Shown piece after piece: positions 1 to 5,499 of a stretch of DNA of 53,708 bases. The stretch is from a virus, in IMG/VR virus record IMGVR_UViG_3300021519_000013, positions 1 to 53,708 of that record. One strand, written 5' to 3'. Position 1 is the stretch's first letter. Every line of letters starts with the position of its first letter. The notes under the pieces are model-generated. The model was not told the DNA's origin. It saw nothing but the letters and a program-made list of their open reading frames with translations, and searched no databases. The position numbers and the translations under genes are program-made.

Positions 1-63
1 GTAGAAGTCCGTTTGTATAGAAAAACCCAAGTGGGAGGTTGACCCAGCTCGTCAAAGCATTAT

Positions 64-138
64 GGAGCGTTCGTCTATCGGTTAGGATCCCGGATTTTCA
101 CTCCGGTAAGAGGGGTTCGACTCCCCTACGCTCTACCA
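64..138 (+). tRNA. tRNA-Glu (TTC)
   Basis: Complete cloverleaf with encoded CCA. The 7-bp acceptor stem has one G-T pair at 1:72, the anticodon stem is ccgga/tccgg, and the loop ttttcac places TTC at 34-36. The T-arm is aggggttcgactcccct-like. It is the first clear member of the tRNA array. Confidence 0.93.
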
Positions 139-143
139 AGTTT

Positions 144-224
144 GCTCGCATGAACTAATATGGAAGTTGCCCTGATAGAAAACTTAAAGCGGGGCTATGT
201 AGGTATCGATCCCTACTGCGAGCA
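144..224 (+). tRNA. tRNA-like element, anticodon arm abnormal
   Basis: A perfect 7-bp acceptor stem (gctcgca/tgcgagc) and a D-arm (aact/agtt) are present, with a T-arm-like gtagg/cctac hairpin. CCA is not encoded. No normal 5-bp stem with 7-base anticodon loop can be drawn. The best middle hairpin is gccct/ggggc (169-173/191-195) closing a 17-base loop. It may be a degenerate tRNA, a tRNA with a short insert, or a tRNA mimic. The amino acid cannot be assigned. Confidence 0.4.
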
Positions 225-233
225 ATACAATAT

Positions 234-308
234 GATCCTATACGCATCTGGTGAGGCGACCCCGCTGTCTACGGGGTGAGGAGGGTTCGATTCCCTTTAG
301 GATCGCCA
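234..308 (+). tRNA. tRNA-Asp (GTC)
   Basis: Perfect acceptor stem gatccta/taggatc, anticodon stem ccccg/cgggg with loop ctgtcta giving GTC, T-arm with ggttcgatt, discriminator G and encoded CCA. Confidence 0.95.
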
Positions 309-312
309 ATAC

Positions 313-388
313 GCTGCTTTAGCAAATGTGGTCATTGCGCCGGACTGAAAATCCGATCAACTTGGTTCGATCCCAAGAGGCAGCACCA
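313..388 (+). tRNA. tRNA-Phe (GAA)
   Basis: Acceptor stem gctgctt/aggcagc, anticodon stem cgga/tccg with loop ctgaaaa giving GAA, T-loop ttcgatc, discriminator A and encoded CCA. Confidence 0.92.
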
Positions 389-393
389 GTAAT

Positions 394-477
394 GGGCAAA
401 TGTGAGGGGAATGGCTAACAGATGGCGGGCTCGCAAGAGGTCTGTTAGAACGGGTTCAAGTCCCGATTTGTCCACCA
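394..477 (+). tRNA. tRNA-like element with encoded CCA, anticodon unclear
   Basis: Acceptor stem gggcaaa/tttgtcc (one G-T pair), T-arm cggg-ttcaagt-cccg, discriminator A and CCA are intact. The middle is abnormal: the strongest helix, acaga/tctgt (418-422/441-445), closes an 18-base loop that holds a nested gcg/cgc hairpin, and no T33-anticodon-purine loop fits. The length of 84 bases would suit a class II tRNA, but no usual class II fold was found. Identity is not assigned. Confidence 0.45.
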
Positions 478-483
478 TAATAC

Positions 484-560
484 GGACCGTTAGCTCAGTT
501 GGTTAGAGCGACCGCCTCTTAAGCGGTATGTCCGCAGTTCAAATCTGCGACGGTCTACCA
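484..560 (+). tRNA. tRNA-Lys (CTT)
   Basis: Acceptor stem ggaccgt/acggtct, canonical D-arm (tagctcagttggttagagc), anticodon stem accgc/gcggt with loop ctcttaa giving CTT, and encoded CCA. Confidence 0.94.
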
Positions 561-563
561 TAT

Positions 564-638
564 ACTCTCATCGTTTAATGGTTAGGACGCTGGGTTCTCA
601 ACCCGGAAACGAGAGTTCAATTCTCTCTGGGAGTACCA
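564..638 (+). tRNA. tRNA-Glu (CTC)
   Basis: Acceptor stem actctca/tgggagt, anticodon stem ctggg/cccgg with loop ttctcaa giving CTC, T-loop ttcaatt, encoded CCA. It complements the TTC glutamate tRNA at 64. Confidence 0.9.
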
Positions 639-740
639 TTAGTTGATCTGGATACACAGGCCGGTGGAGATACCGCTTTAGAAAGTGTGTCGCAATGCCA
701 GACAACATTCGAGACAACACGTGAGTCTTAGCCGATTTTA

Positions 741-814
741 GGGAGTCATAGCAGTGGGTTCTGCATAGAAAGATCCAAACTTTTGGTAAGGGTTCGAGTC
801 CCTGACGCCCGCCA
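741..814 (+). tRNA. probable second tRNA-Trp (CCA), irregular
   Basis: Acceptor gggagtc/gacgccc with an A-G mismatch, D-stem gcag/ctgc, anticodon stem gaaag/ctttt (one G-T) with loop atccaaa giving CCA, and an aggg/ccct T-stem of only 4 bp. Discriminator G and encoded CCA are present. The defects suggest a decayed or divergent copy next to the better tRNA-Trp at 3236. The 102 bases before it (639-740) hold no feature I can assign. Confidence 0.5.
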
Positions 815-821
815 TAATAAC

Positions 822-898
822 GCCTCCGTAGCTCAACTGGATAGAGCGGCGGTCTTCGAAACCGTAGGTTGGGAGTTCAAATCTCTCCGGGGGCGCCA
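822..898 (+). tRNA. tRNA-Arg (TCG)
   Basis: Acceptor gcctccg/cgggggc, D-arm tagctcaactggatagagc, anticodon loop cttcgaa giving TCG, T-arm ggagttcaaatctcc, encoded CCA. The convergent kinase-like gene ends immediately after it. Confidence 0.94.
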
Positions 899-1495
899 TT
901 AATCAGCAGCAGGGTCTGTTATAACAATGGTATTTCCGCGACGCATGATATTGTTCTCAGTTTCTAGGTCATCTAGATTAAATGGTTGTGTTGTCAGATC
1001 ATATAGTTGAGGGAAGTTCTTCTTTAAGAATGGTTGATTGGACTTAGCAAAAACTTTTTTTATAACAGTTCCCATATGCTTCGATGTGGGCTTGGGATCT
1101 ATGTATTTCGTAAAGATTGAATCGTCTTCTATTGGCTGCAATTGTTCCATTCTAACTGCATAAGCAGTGGCGCTTAGTTTAATCATCTTACCTCTTAACT
1201 TGGGAACGAATGGATTGGACTGATTGGCCATGATGTAGTTTAGATATTGCTTATATCCCACATCATCATGTGAGAATATTTTTAACACATAGTTAAATTT
1301 AGGATTTTCGTAAACTGCGGCATAGATACCGTGACCAGCTGGTCTCCATCCTAACTTTTTCAACTGTTTAGAAAGATTATCAAATTCAGCAGGAGAATAA
1401 GAATTATCCCAGATGTCATCAGGCTTTGCTGCAAATGTTTGTGCAGCTTTAAATGCTGGATGCTTTTTTGCACCTACTAGTTCACTTATTCTCAT
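899..1495 (-). CDS. Protein kinase-like fold protein
   Basis: This 198-residue protein resembles the small kinase-like (aminoglycoside phosphotransferase/Ser-Thr kinase fold) proteins of large phages. Visible are a glycine loop GHGIYAAVY (54-62), a candidate ATP-binding Lys in YVLKIF (72), a hinge-like VRMEQL (114-119), an ENN segment (180-182) like a catalytic-loop Asn, and ITDP (192-195) in place of DFG. A clear HxD is missing, so it may be a pseudokinase or an atypical kinase. The ATG at 1495 was chosen because a longer frame would run through the tRNA-His gene. An AATAAATA octamer lies 5 bases upstream of this ATG with no ribosome binding site. Substrate unknown. Confidence 0.7.
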   Translation of the reverse strand: MRISELVGAKKHPAFKAAQTFAAKPDDIWDNSYSPAEFDNLSKQLKKLGWRPAGHGIYAAVYENPKFNYVLKIFSHDDVGYKQYLNYIMANQSNPFVPKLRGKMIKLSATAYAVRMEQLQPIEDDSIFTKYIDPKPTSKHMGTVIKKVFAKSNQPFLKKNFPQLYDLTTQPFNLDDLETENNIMRRGNTIVITDPAAD

Positions 1496-1500
1496 ATGTT

Positions 1501-1508
1501 TATTTATT
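1501..1508 (-). promoter_or_regulatory. late promoter-like octamer AATAAATA
   Basis: On the minus strand the octamer is followed by AACAT and then the ATG of the kinase-like gene. With a T4-late-type -10 element, initiation would fall at or beside the start codon. Confidence 0.5.
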
Positions 1509-1509
1509 T

Positions 1510-1583
1510 GCTGTCTTAGTGTAATGGAAGCACAGGAGTTTGTGGAGCTCCTAGCACAGGATCGATACCTGTAGGCAGTACCA
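1510..1583 (+). tRNA. tRNA-His (GTG)
   Basis: Acceptor gctgtct/aggcagt, D-arm with gtaatggaagc, anticodon stem ggagt/gctcc with loop ttgtgga giving GTG, encoded CCA. It sits head-to-head with the minus-strand kinase-like gene. Confidence 0.88.
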
Positions 1584-1584
1584 C

Positions 1585-1613
1585 TTGACAACGGTTAGAT
1601 AAATGTATATAGT
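1585..1613 (+). promoter_or_regulatory. sigma70-like promoter upstream of tRNA-Tyr
   Basis: TTGACA (1585-1590), 17-base spacer, TATAGT (1608-1613), just before tRNA-Tyr. The promoter at 3321 before tRNA-Val has the same -10 and spacing. Confidence 0.55.
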
Positions 1614-1621
1614 AACAACAT

Positions 1622-1706
1622 GGGGAAGCGGCGCAGTTGGAGAGGCGCGGAGGACTGTAAATCCTTTCTGTACGGTGAGTTGGTTCGAATCCATCTTTCC
1701 CCACCA
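1622..1706 (+). tRNA. tRNA-Tyr (GTA)
   Basis: Class II tRNA with a long variable arm. Acceptor ggggaag/tttcccc, anticodon stem agga/tcct with loop ctgtaaa giving GTA, T-loop ttcgaat, encoded CCA. Confidence 0.92.
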
Positions 1707-1818
1707 TTAACCCCCAGGCGGGCTGGACGACTCTGAATCGTTCCAACAGAAAAAGCCTTCCTGATAGCAAAGGGTACAACTCGGCAGCTTAATAAGCGGA
1801 GCCCTTTGCTTCTTATAC
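1707..1818 (+). ncRNA. unassigned structured RNA spacer with tmRNA-H5-like hairpin
   Basis: This 112-base gap between tRNA-Tyr and tRNA-Cys holds two structures. One is a tRNA-Gln-like anticodon arm, gacga-ctctgaa-tcgtt (1726-1742). The other is a strong hairpin with a perfect 9-bp outer stem (1766-1774/1802-1810) and inner ctc/gag and gctt/aagc helices whose terminal loop contains TAATAA. The string GCAGCTTAATAA (1784-1795) equals the end of the tag frame and double stop of Escherichia coli tmRNA, which also sits in a helix loop. No tRNA-like domain is visible nearby, so a tmRNA call is not justified. Confidence 0.3.
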
Positions 1819-1900
1819 GCACCGGTACCAAAATGGGAATGGGGCGGTCTGCAAAACCGCTGCGAAAGTGGAGTAGGTTCGATTCCTACCCGGTGCTCCA
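1819..1900 (+). tRNA. tRNA-Cys (GCA)
   Basis: Perfect acceptor gcaccgg/ccggtgc, anticodon stem gcggt/accgc with loop ctgcaaa giving GCA, T-arm gtaggttcgattcctac, discriminator T and encoded CCA. The variable region is somewhat long. Confidence 0.92.
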
Positions 1901-1905
1901 TTATT

Positions 1906-1981
1906 GCCGCCAGGGAGGTCTTGGCGATTTCACTGCTCTCATAAGGCAGATAACCAGGTTCGATGCCTGGTGGCGGCACCA
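1906..1981 (+). tRNA. tRNA-Met (CAT), elongator type
   Basis: Perfect acceptor gccgcca/tggcggc including a G1-C72 pair, anticodon stem ctgct/ggcag with loop ctcataa giving CAT, encoded CCA. The paired 1:72 position argues against an initiator. An Ile(CAU) tRNA whose wobble C becomes lysidine cannot be excluded. Confidence 0.88.
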
Positions 1982-1990
1982 TAGCTAACT

Positions 1991-3136
1991 ATGAACATGG
2001 ATAACTTTTGCCCAGCACCTTGGATGTCTATGTTCTGTCAAATTGATAGAATTAGCGTATGTTGTGCCAATGGTGATAATCTTAAAATGTCACCCAACGA
2101 ATTTAGATCCAGTGACTATCTAAGTAATCTAAAAGCACAGTTTTTAGCAGGCGAAAAACCTAAAAGCTGTAATGGATGTTGGACTCGAGAACAAGCCAAT
2201 CTTATAAGCATAAGGTCACACTACAAGAATAACTTTCCAAAATATACTCGTGAGTTTTTCAATGAGCACACTGAGTTGCCTGTTGAACATATGGAATTAC
2301 GCACCAGTAACTTATGTAATTTCCAATGTAGAATGTGTCATCCAAAAAATAGTGTTGAAATTGCCAGAGAATTTGAAGATAACACTGAACTTCAGAAATA
2401 CTTTAAACCACAACCAAGCTCCATTATGGAAACTACCTCAGAGGATTGGAGTGAGATATTTGATATCAGTTTGGAAACAAAGCGTTTGTTTTTAACAGGT
2501 GGTGAGCCTCTTCTTATAAAACAGTATTACGATTTGTTAGATCATTTAATATTAAACAACAGATGCGAAACAACAGTATTGGATATCTACACCAACTGTA
2601 GTGTATACAATCCTAAATTTATGGATCGCATTGCTCAATTTAAAAGAGTAAAATTTAACCTTAGTATTGATGCTGTTGGTAAGGTTGCAGAGTACCAAAG
2701 ATATGGCACAGTTTGGAATACTGTCGAGGAGAACGCTTTAAAGTTTTGCAGTTTTCCTAATATATTTCCCGCAATACAAACTACAATAACTGCATACGCA
2801 GTACTGGGAATTTCCTCACTTGCAGATTTTTATTTGCAAATGTTAGAAAAAAATAGTAAAATGCAATTCATGGTACATGTGGCATACAATCCTAAAGGTA
2901 TTAACCATATGAACCTACCTATTGCCTTAAAGGAACAAGCAATAGAACAAATTGATTTGGCAGTGTCAAAATTAACGGCAAAGCCATTTGATACAGTGCG
3001 TGGTGAATTTCAATCAATTAAAAAACAACTACTGAACAATACAGATACAGATGTTGATTTTATTCACTTGACTAGAACATACGATCAATCAAGAAATCAG
3101 AAGTTTGAAGACGTTTTTAATTTCAAGCTTTACTAA
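1991..3136 (+). CDS. Radical SAM protein with N-terminal Cys-rich (SPASM/twitch-like) region
   Basis: A 381-residue radical SAM enzyme. The SAM/4Fe-4S motif CNFQCRMC (C109, C113, C116) and the SAM-binding TGGEP (169-173) are intact. Before the barrel, Cys 7, 16, 24, 25, 60 and 63 form a twitch/SPASM-like set likely to bind an auxiliary cluster. Such proteins occur in marine T4-like phages. The substrate is unknown; peptide or small-molecule modification is the usual role of SPASM relatives. The ATG at 1991 lies 9 bases after the CCA end of tRNA-Met with no Shine-Dalgarno sequence, and a second ATG at 1997 is possible. The message may therefore be released as a near-leaderless RNA by tRNA 3'-end processing. 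Confidence 0.88.
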   Translation: MNMDNFCPAPWMSMFCQIDRISVCCANGDNLKMSPNEFRSSDYLSNLKAQFLAGEKPKSCNGCWTREQANLISIRSHYKNNFPKYTREFFNEHTELPVEHMELRTSNLCNFQCRMCHPKNSVEIAREFEDNTELQKYFKPQPSSIMETTSEDWSEIFDISLETKRLFLTGGEPLLIKQYYDLLDHLILNNRCETTVLDIYTNCSVYNPKFMDRIAQFKRVKFNLSIDAVGKVAEYQRYGTVWNTVEENALKFCSFPNIFPAIQTTITAYAVLGISSLADFYLQMLEKNSKMQFMVHVAYNPKGINHMNLPIALKEQAIEQIDLAVSKLTAKPFDTVRGEFQSIKKQLLNNTDTDVDFIHLTRTYDQSRNQKFEDVFNFKLY

Positions 3137-3139
3137 TAA

Positions 3140-3147
3140 GTTAAATA
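3140..3147 (+). promoter_or_regulatory. possible late-type element GTTAAATA
   Basis: It carries the TAAATA core 6 bases before the first base of tRNA-Pro, so transcripts could begin at or near the mature tRNA 5' end. Weak on its own. Confidence 0.3.
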
Positions 3148-3153
3148 GTTTAT

Positions 3154-3230
3154 CCGTGTGTGGCTCAGCTTGGTAGAGCATCTGGTTTGGGACCAGAGGG
3201 TCGGGAGTTCGAATCTCTCCACACGGACCA
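3154..3230 (+). tRNA. tRNA-Pro (TGG)
   Basis: Perfect acceptor ccgtgtg/cacacgg, anticodon stem tctgg/ccaga with loop tttggga giving TGG, T-arm ggagttcgaatctcc, encoded CCA. Confidence 0.95.
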
Positions 3231-3235
3231 TCATT

Positions 3236-3311
3236 ATCGGTGTAGTGTTAATGGTTAGCACGATGGTCTCCAAAACCACAAGTCTGGGTTCGAATCCTAG
3301 CACCGGTGCCA
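3236..3311 (+). tRNA. tRNA-Trp (CCA)
   Basis: Acceptor atcggtg/caccggt, anticodon stem atggt/accac with loop ctccaaa giving CCA, T-loop ttcgaat, discriminator G and encoded CCA. Confidence 0.92.
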
Positions 3312-3320
3312 AAATAAAGT

Positions 3321-3349
3321 TTGACTTTTGTCAAATGAACATATATAGT
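3321..3349 (+). promoter_or_regulatory. sigma70-like promoter upstream of tRNA-Val cluster
   Basis: TTGACT (3321-3326), 17-base spacer, TATAGT (3344-3349), placed 14 bases before tRNA-Val. It resembles the element before tRNA-Tyr. Confidence 0.55.
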
Positions 3350-3362
3350 AATAATAAGTTAT

Positions 3363-3438
3363 GCGGGATTAGCTCAGTGGTAGTAGCGTCTGCTTTACAC
3401 GCAGAATGTCGGGAGTTCGACCCTCTCATCCCGCACCA
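3363..3438 (+). tRNA. tRNA-Val (TAC)
   Basis: Perfect acceptor gcgggat/atcccgc, anticodon stem tctgc/gcaga with loop tttacac giving TAC, encoded CCA. Confidence 0.95.
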
Positions 3439-3449
3439 CTTATACCAGT

Positions 3450-3525
3450 GCCTTTATAGCTCAGCTGGTAGAGCAACTGATTTGTAATCAGTAGGTCCCG
3501 AGTTCGATTCTTGGTGGAGGCACCA
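3450..3525 (+). tRNA. tRNA-Thr (TGT)
   Basis: Acceptor gccttta/tggaggc, canonical D-arm, anticodon stem actga/tcagt with loop tttgtaa giving TGT, encoded CCA. Its D-arm and anticodon stem are nearly identical to the next tRNA. Confidence 0.94.
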
Positions 3526-3527
3526 GA

Positions 3528-3603
3528 GCCCGATTAGCTCAGTTGGTAGAGCAACTGATTAGTAATCAGTAGGTCGGCGGTTCGAATCCGTCATCGGGCA
3601 CCA
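3528..3603 (+). tRNA. tRNA-Thr (AGT), unusual A34 anticodon
   Basis: Perfect acceptor gcccgat/atcgggc, anticodon stem actga/tcagt with loop ttagtaa giving AGT, T-arm gcggttcgaatccgt, encoded CCA. The D-arm and anticodon stem match tRNA-Thr(TGT) two bases upstream, which suggests duplication followed by anticodon change. An A34 threonine tRNA is unusual in bacteria. Confidence 0.9.
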
Positions 3604-3614
3604 TTTCTTTTTAT

Positions 3615-3691
3615 TGCGGGGTAGAGCAGTCCGGTAGCTTGACAGCCTCATAAGCTGTAGGTCGTTGGTTCAAATCCAACCCCCGCTTCCA
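3615..3691 (+). tRNA. initiator-type tRNA-Met (CAT)
   Basis: The D-arm agagcagtccggtagct and the T-arm are very like bacterial initiator tRNA. The six pairs gcgggg/ccccgc leave position 1 (T) opposite position 72 (T) unpaired, the mismatch that marks initiator tRNAs. Anticodon loop cctcataa region gives CAT. CCA is encoded. Confidence 0.85.
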
Positions 3692-3692
3692 A

Positions 3693-4013
3693 TTATATCA
3701 TATGTGCTTTAAGTAAACTCTTGAGTATAGGATCTTCACCATATCGCATTACAGCATACTCAACATCCAGTATTAGATCCTTTAGTACAACATCAAACCA
3801 TTCGCCATTGGTCTTATGCATCTTAAGATGACGATGTATGACAGTTTCCAGAAGTTTTGTCTTGCAAATATCAGTAGCTTTGCTATAATGCAACTGTAAT
3901 GGAAATGGGTAGCCAGTTTGAAGGCTCTTTAGTCTTTTGGCAGGATCTCGACTAATCCCTACCTTGTAAGGTGGATTATCACTGCCTATAACATAGATGT
4001 AACTGACTGACAT
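3693..4013 (-). CDS. GIY-YIG (T5orf172/Mug113-type) nuclease-domain protein
   Basis: A 106-residue protein with the pattern of the T5orf172/GIY-YIG family: YIYVIG at 5-10, then YKVGIS (16-21) and a basic DPAKRLKSLQTG stretch (23-34) carrying the conserved Arg. A Glu further on (NGEWFDV, near 70) fits the family metal site. These small proteins are thought to be nucleic-acid nucleases, some of them homing-type. It converges with tRNA-fMet, one base after its CCA, a typical site for a selfish endonuclease. CATAAATA (4022-4029) lies 8 bases before the ATG and no ribosome binding site is seen. Confidence 0.8.
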   Translation of the reverse strand: MSVSYIYVIGSDNPPYKVGISRDPAKRLKSLQTGYPFPLQLHYSKATDICKTKLLETVIHRHLKMHKTNGEWFDVVLKDLILDVEYAVMRYGEDPILKSLLKAHMI

Positions 4014-4021
4014 AGTGGTAT

Positions 4022-4029
4022 TATTTATG
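4022..4029 (-). promoter_or_regulatory. late promoter-like octamer CATAAATA
   Basis: Minus-strand element 8 bases before the start of the GIY-YIG gene, one mismatch from T4 late TATAAATA. Confidence 0.45.
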
Positions 4030-4068
4030 GTCTACCACGTGTTATAATTAATATAAAGGATGGCAGTA

Positions 4069-4299
4069 ATGTTGCTTTGGTTTCTTATTATTATATCCGT
4101 TAATTCCAATGGCACTGTTAATGCAGCTTTGGAATACCCAACCAGCTATCGATTCAATAGTGAATCACATTGCGAAACAAACGGTCGCAAGAAGGTTAAT
4201 GAACTACAAATGGAATTGGGTACAAAAAACAGTAAACTGTTTTACATCTGCAAACCACTTGATGTCAAGGAAGTAGCCAAGATGTTACCCCCAAGTTAA
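4069..4299 (+). CDS. Small secreted hypothetical protein
   Basis: A 76-residue protein with a likely signal peptide: a hydrophobic LLWFLIIISV run, then a small-residue region ending VNA. Two Cys remain in the mature part (ESHCETNG and YICKPLD), so a disulphide is possible. The ATG at 4069 was preferred over 4060 because AAAGGA (4055-4060) then lies 8 bases upstream. A TATAAT at 4043-4048 may be a -10 element but has no clear -35 partner. Export to the periplasm is inferred; function unknown. Confidence 0.6.
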   Translation: MLLWFLIIISVNSNGTVNAALEYPTSYRFNSESHCETNGRKKVNELQMELGTKNSKLFYICKPLDVKEVAKMLPPS

Positions 4300-4302
4300 A
4301 TA
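4295..4302 (+). promoter_or_regulatory. late-type element GTTAAATA
   Basis: The TAAATA core ends 4 bases before the ATG of the halogenase-like gene, and there is no ribosome binding site. It overlaps the stop codon of the preceding small gene. Confidence 0.4.
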
Positions 4303-4306
4303 AAAT

Positions 4307-5479
4307 ATGGCAAAAAAACTTACGATATTAGGCAAAGGAATGGCTGGTAGCTACACTGCCAGCCATTTTGCCAGACACAGTGATCTTGAAATTGATCTAT
4401 ACTTTGATCCCAATACTAGAGTACAATCTATAGCACTCAGTGGCAATATTAATTTGCCCATTGCCATGGATAAAAATGCTCGAATTAATTACTCACATTT
4501 GCCATTATTTGATGGCACATTTAAAATGGGTGTAACAAAGTTGAACTGGGGCAATGGCGAGCCACTTGGAAGTTGGTTTCGTCCAGGTATAACATCCTAT
4601 CATTTTTCAGGGGAAGGGTTGCAGAACCTAATACTTGATCAACTGGGCAACAGGATAAATGTTATTCCGCAACGTGTGGACATTAACGATATTGATTCAG
4701 ACTTTATAATGGATTGCACTGGCAAACCCACTGATCCTGATAAATTGATATACCTTAATGAAAAGGAAGATAGTATTCCTGTTGATAGTGTATTGATTAT
4801 TGATTGTCCATGGGATTTTCCAATTTACAATACTACGCATTCCGTCGCAAGACCATATGGATGGGTATTTGCTATACCATTAGCCAGTAAGATGAGCGTT
4901 GGATATCTATATAACAAAAGCATTAATACACTCGACGAAGTTAAAGAGGATATAAAGGAAGTCTTTAAGCAACTCGCAATTACTCCCGGTGATAAATCTG
5001 TTTCTTTTAGCTTCGATAGCTATTACCGAAAACAGAACTTTACAGGCCGCATTGCTTATAATGGGAATCAGTCTGCTTTCCTTGAACCACTTGAGGCAAC
5101 ATCAATTTGGTTAATGACTTTCAATCAGTTGGAGGCAATGGAAGTGTGGCTCAATAACAAACCCATTGATGAGGCAAATAAGCTTTATCAATCCAAGGTT
5201 GCAGGTATTGAAACCTGTGTAATGTTGCATTACTTTGCTGGTAGTATATTTGACACTGACTTTTGGCGCTTTGCCAAAGAACGATCTGAAAGACATATGC
5301 GTAATGCAATTAAAAATCCAGAGTTTCAACTTGCGCTGCGACAGATTGCCACAACCAATTTGAATAACCCTGGTGATGTTGGCATTAATGAAAAATACGG
5401 ACATTGGGCCATAACAATATGGGGAAACCATTTTAAAAAATGGGGAATCTTTGACAAATTAAAAAAATTATACGTTTGA
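4307..5479 (+). CDS. Compact flavin-dependent halogenase-like protein
   Basis: A 390-residue FAD protein related to tryptophan halogenases. It has an N-terminal FAD loop GKGMAGS (9-15), a Lys in FKMGVTKLNW (K73) where halogenases carry the catalytic Lys, DCTGK (136-140), a WVFAIP segment (186-191) matching the WxWxIP motif with Phe for the second Trp, and FLEPLEAT (258-265) matching the halogenase EPLEST segment with Ala for Ser. It is much shorter than the 500-odd residues of PrnA/RebH. It could be a halogenase with altered chemistry or a flavin monooxygenase. It leads a run of overlapping genes. Phage flavin halogenases are known (VirX1 of a cyanophage). Confidence 0.82.
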   Translation: MAKKLTILGKGMAGSYTASHFARHSDLEIDLYFDPNTRVQSIALSGNINLPIAMDKNARINYSHLPLFDGTFKMGVTKLNWGNGEPLGSWFRPGITSYHFSGEGLQNLILDQLGNRINVIPQRVDINDIDSDFIMDCTGKPTDPDKLIYLNEKEDSIPVDSVLIIDCPWDFPIYNTTHSVARPYGWVFAIPLASKMSVGYLYNKSINTLDEVKEDIKEVFKQLAITPGDKSVSFSFDSYYRKQNFTGRIAYNGNQSAFLEPLEATSIWLMTFNQLEAMEVWLNNKPIDEANKLYQSKVAGIETCVMLHYFAGSIFDTDFWRFAKERSERHMRNAIKNPEFQLALRQIATTNLNNPGDVGINEKYGHWAITIWGNHFKKWGIFDKLKKLYV

Positions 5480-5486
5480 TATCCAC

Positions 5487-5494
5487 AATAAATA
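5487..5494 (+). promoter_or_regulatory. late promoter-like octamer AATAAATA
   Basis: Followed by AACGC and then ATG at 5500. This is nearly the same arrangement as at the kinase-like gene (AACAT then ATG), which supports a leaderless start. Confidence 0.5.
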
Positions 5495-5499
5495 AACGC

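Noticed and set aside
1-63. Partial tRNA at the window start
   Set aside because: No T-arm or CCA precedes the first tRNA. The stretch has weak pairing only and may belong to a feature outside the window.
639-814. Complete tmRNA gene
   Set aside because: The 5' TGATCTGGAT string recalls tmRNA, but the sequence before it does not pair with the 3' GACGCCC acceptor strand, and no tag frame is visible. The end is better explained as a tRNA-Trp-like element.
1496-1591. N-terminal extension of the kinase-like protein to 1591
   Set aside because: It runs antisense through the complete tRNA-His gene.
3158-3487. 109-residue plus-strand open frame
   Set aside because: It lies across tRNA-Pro, tRNA-Trp, tRNA-Val and part of tRNA-Thr, so it is a by-product of tRNA sequence.
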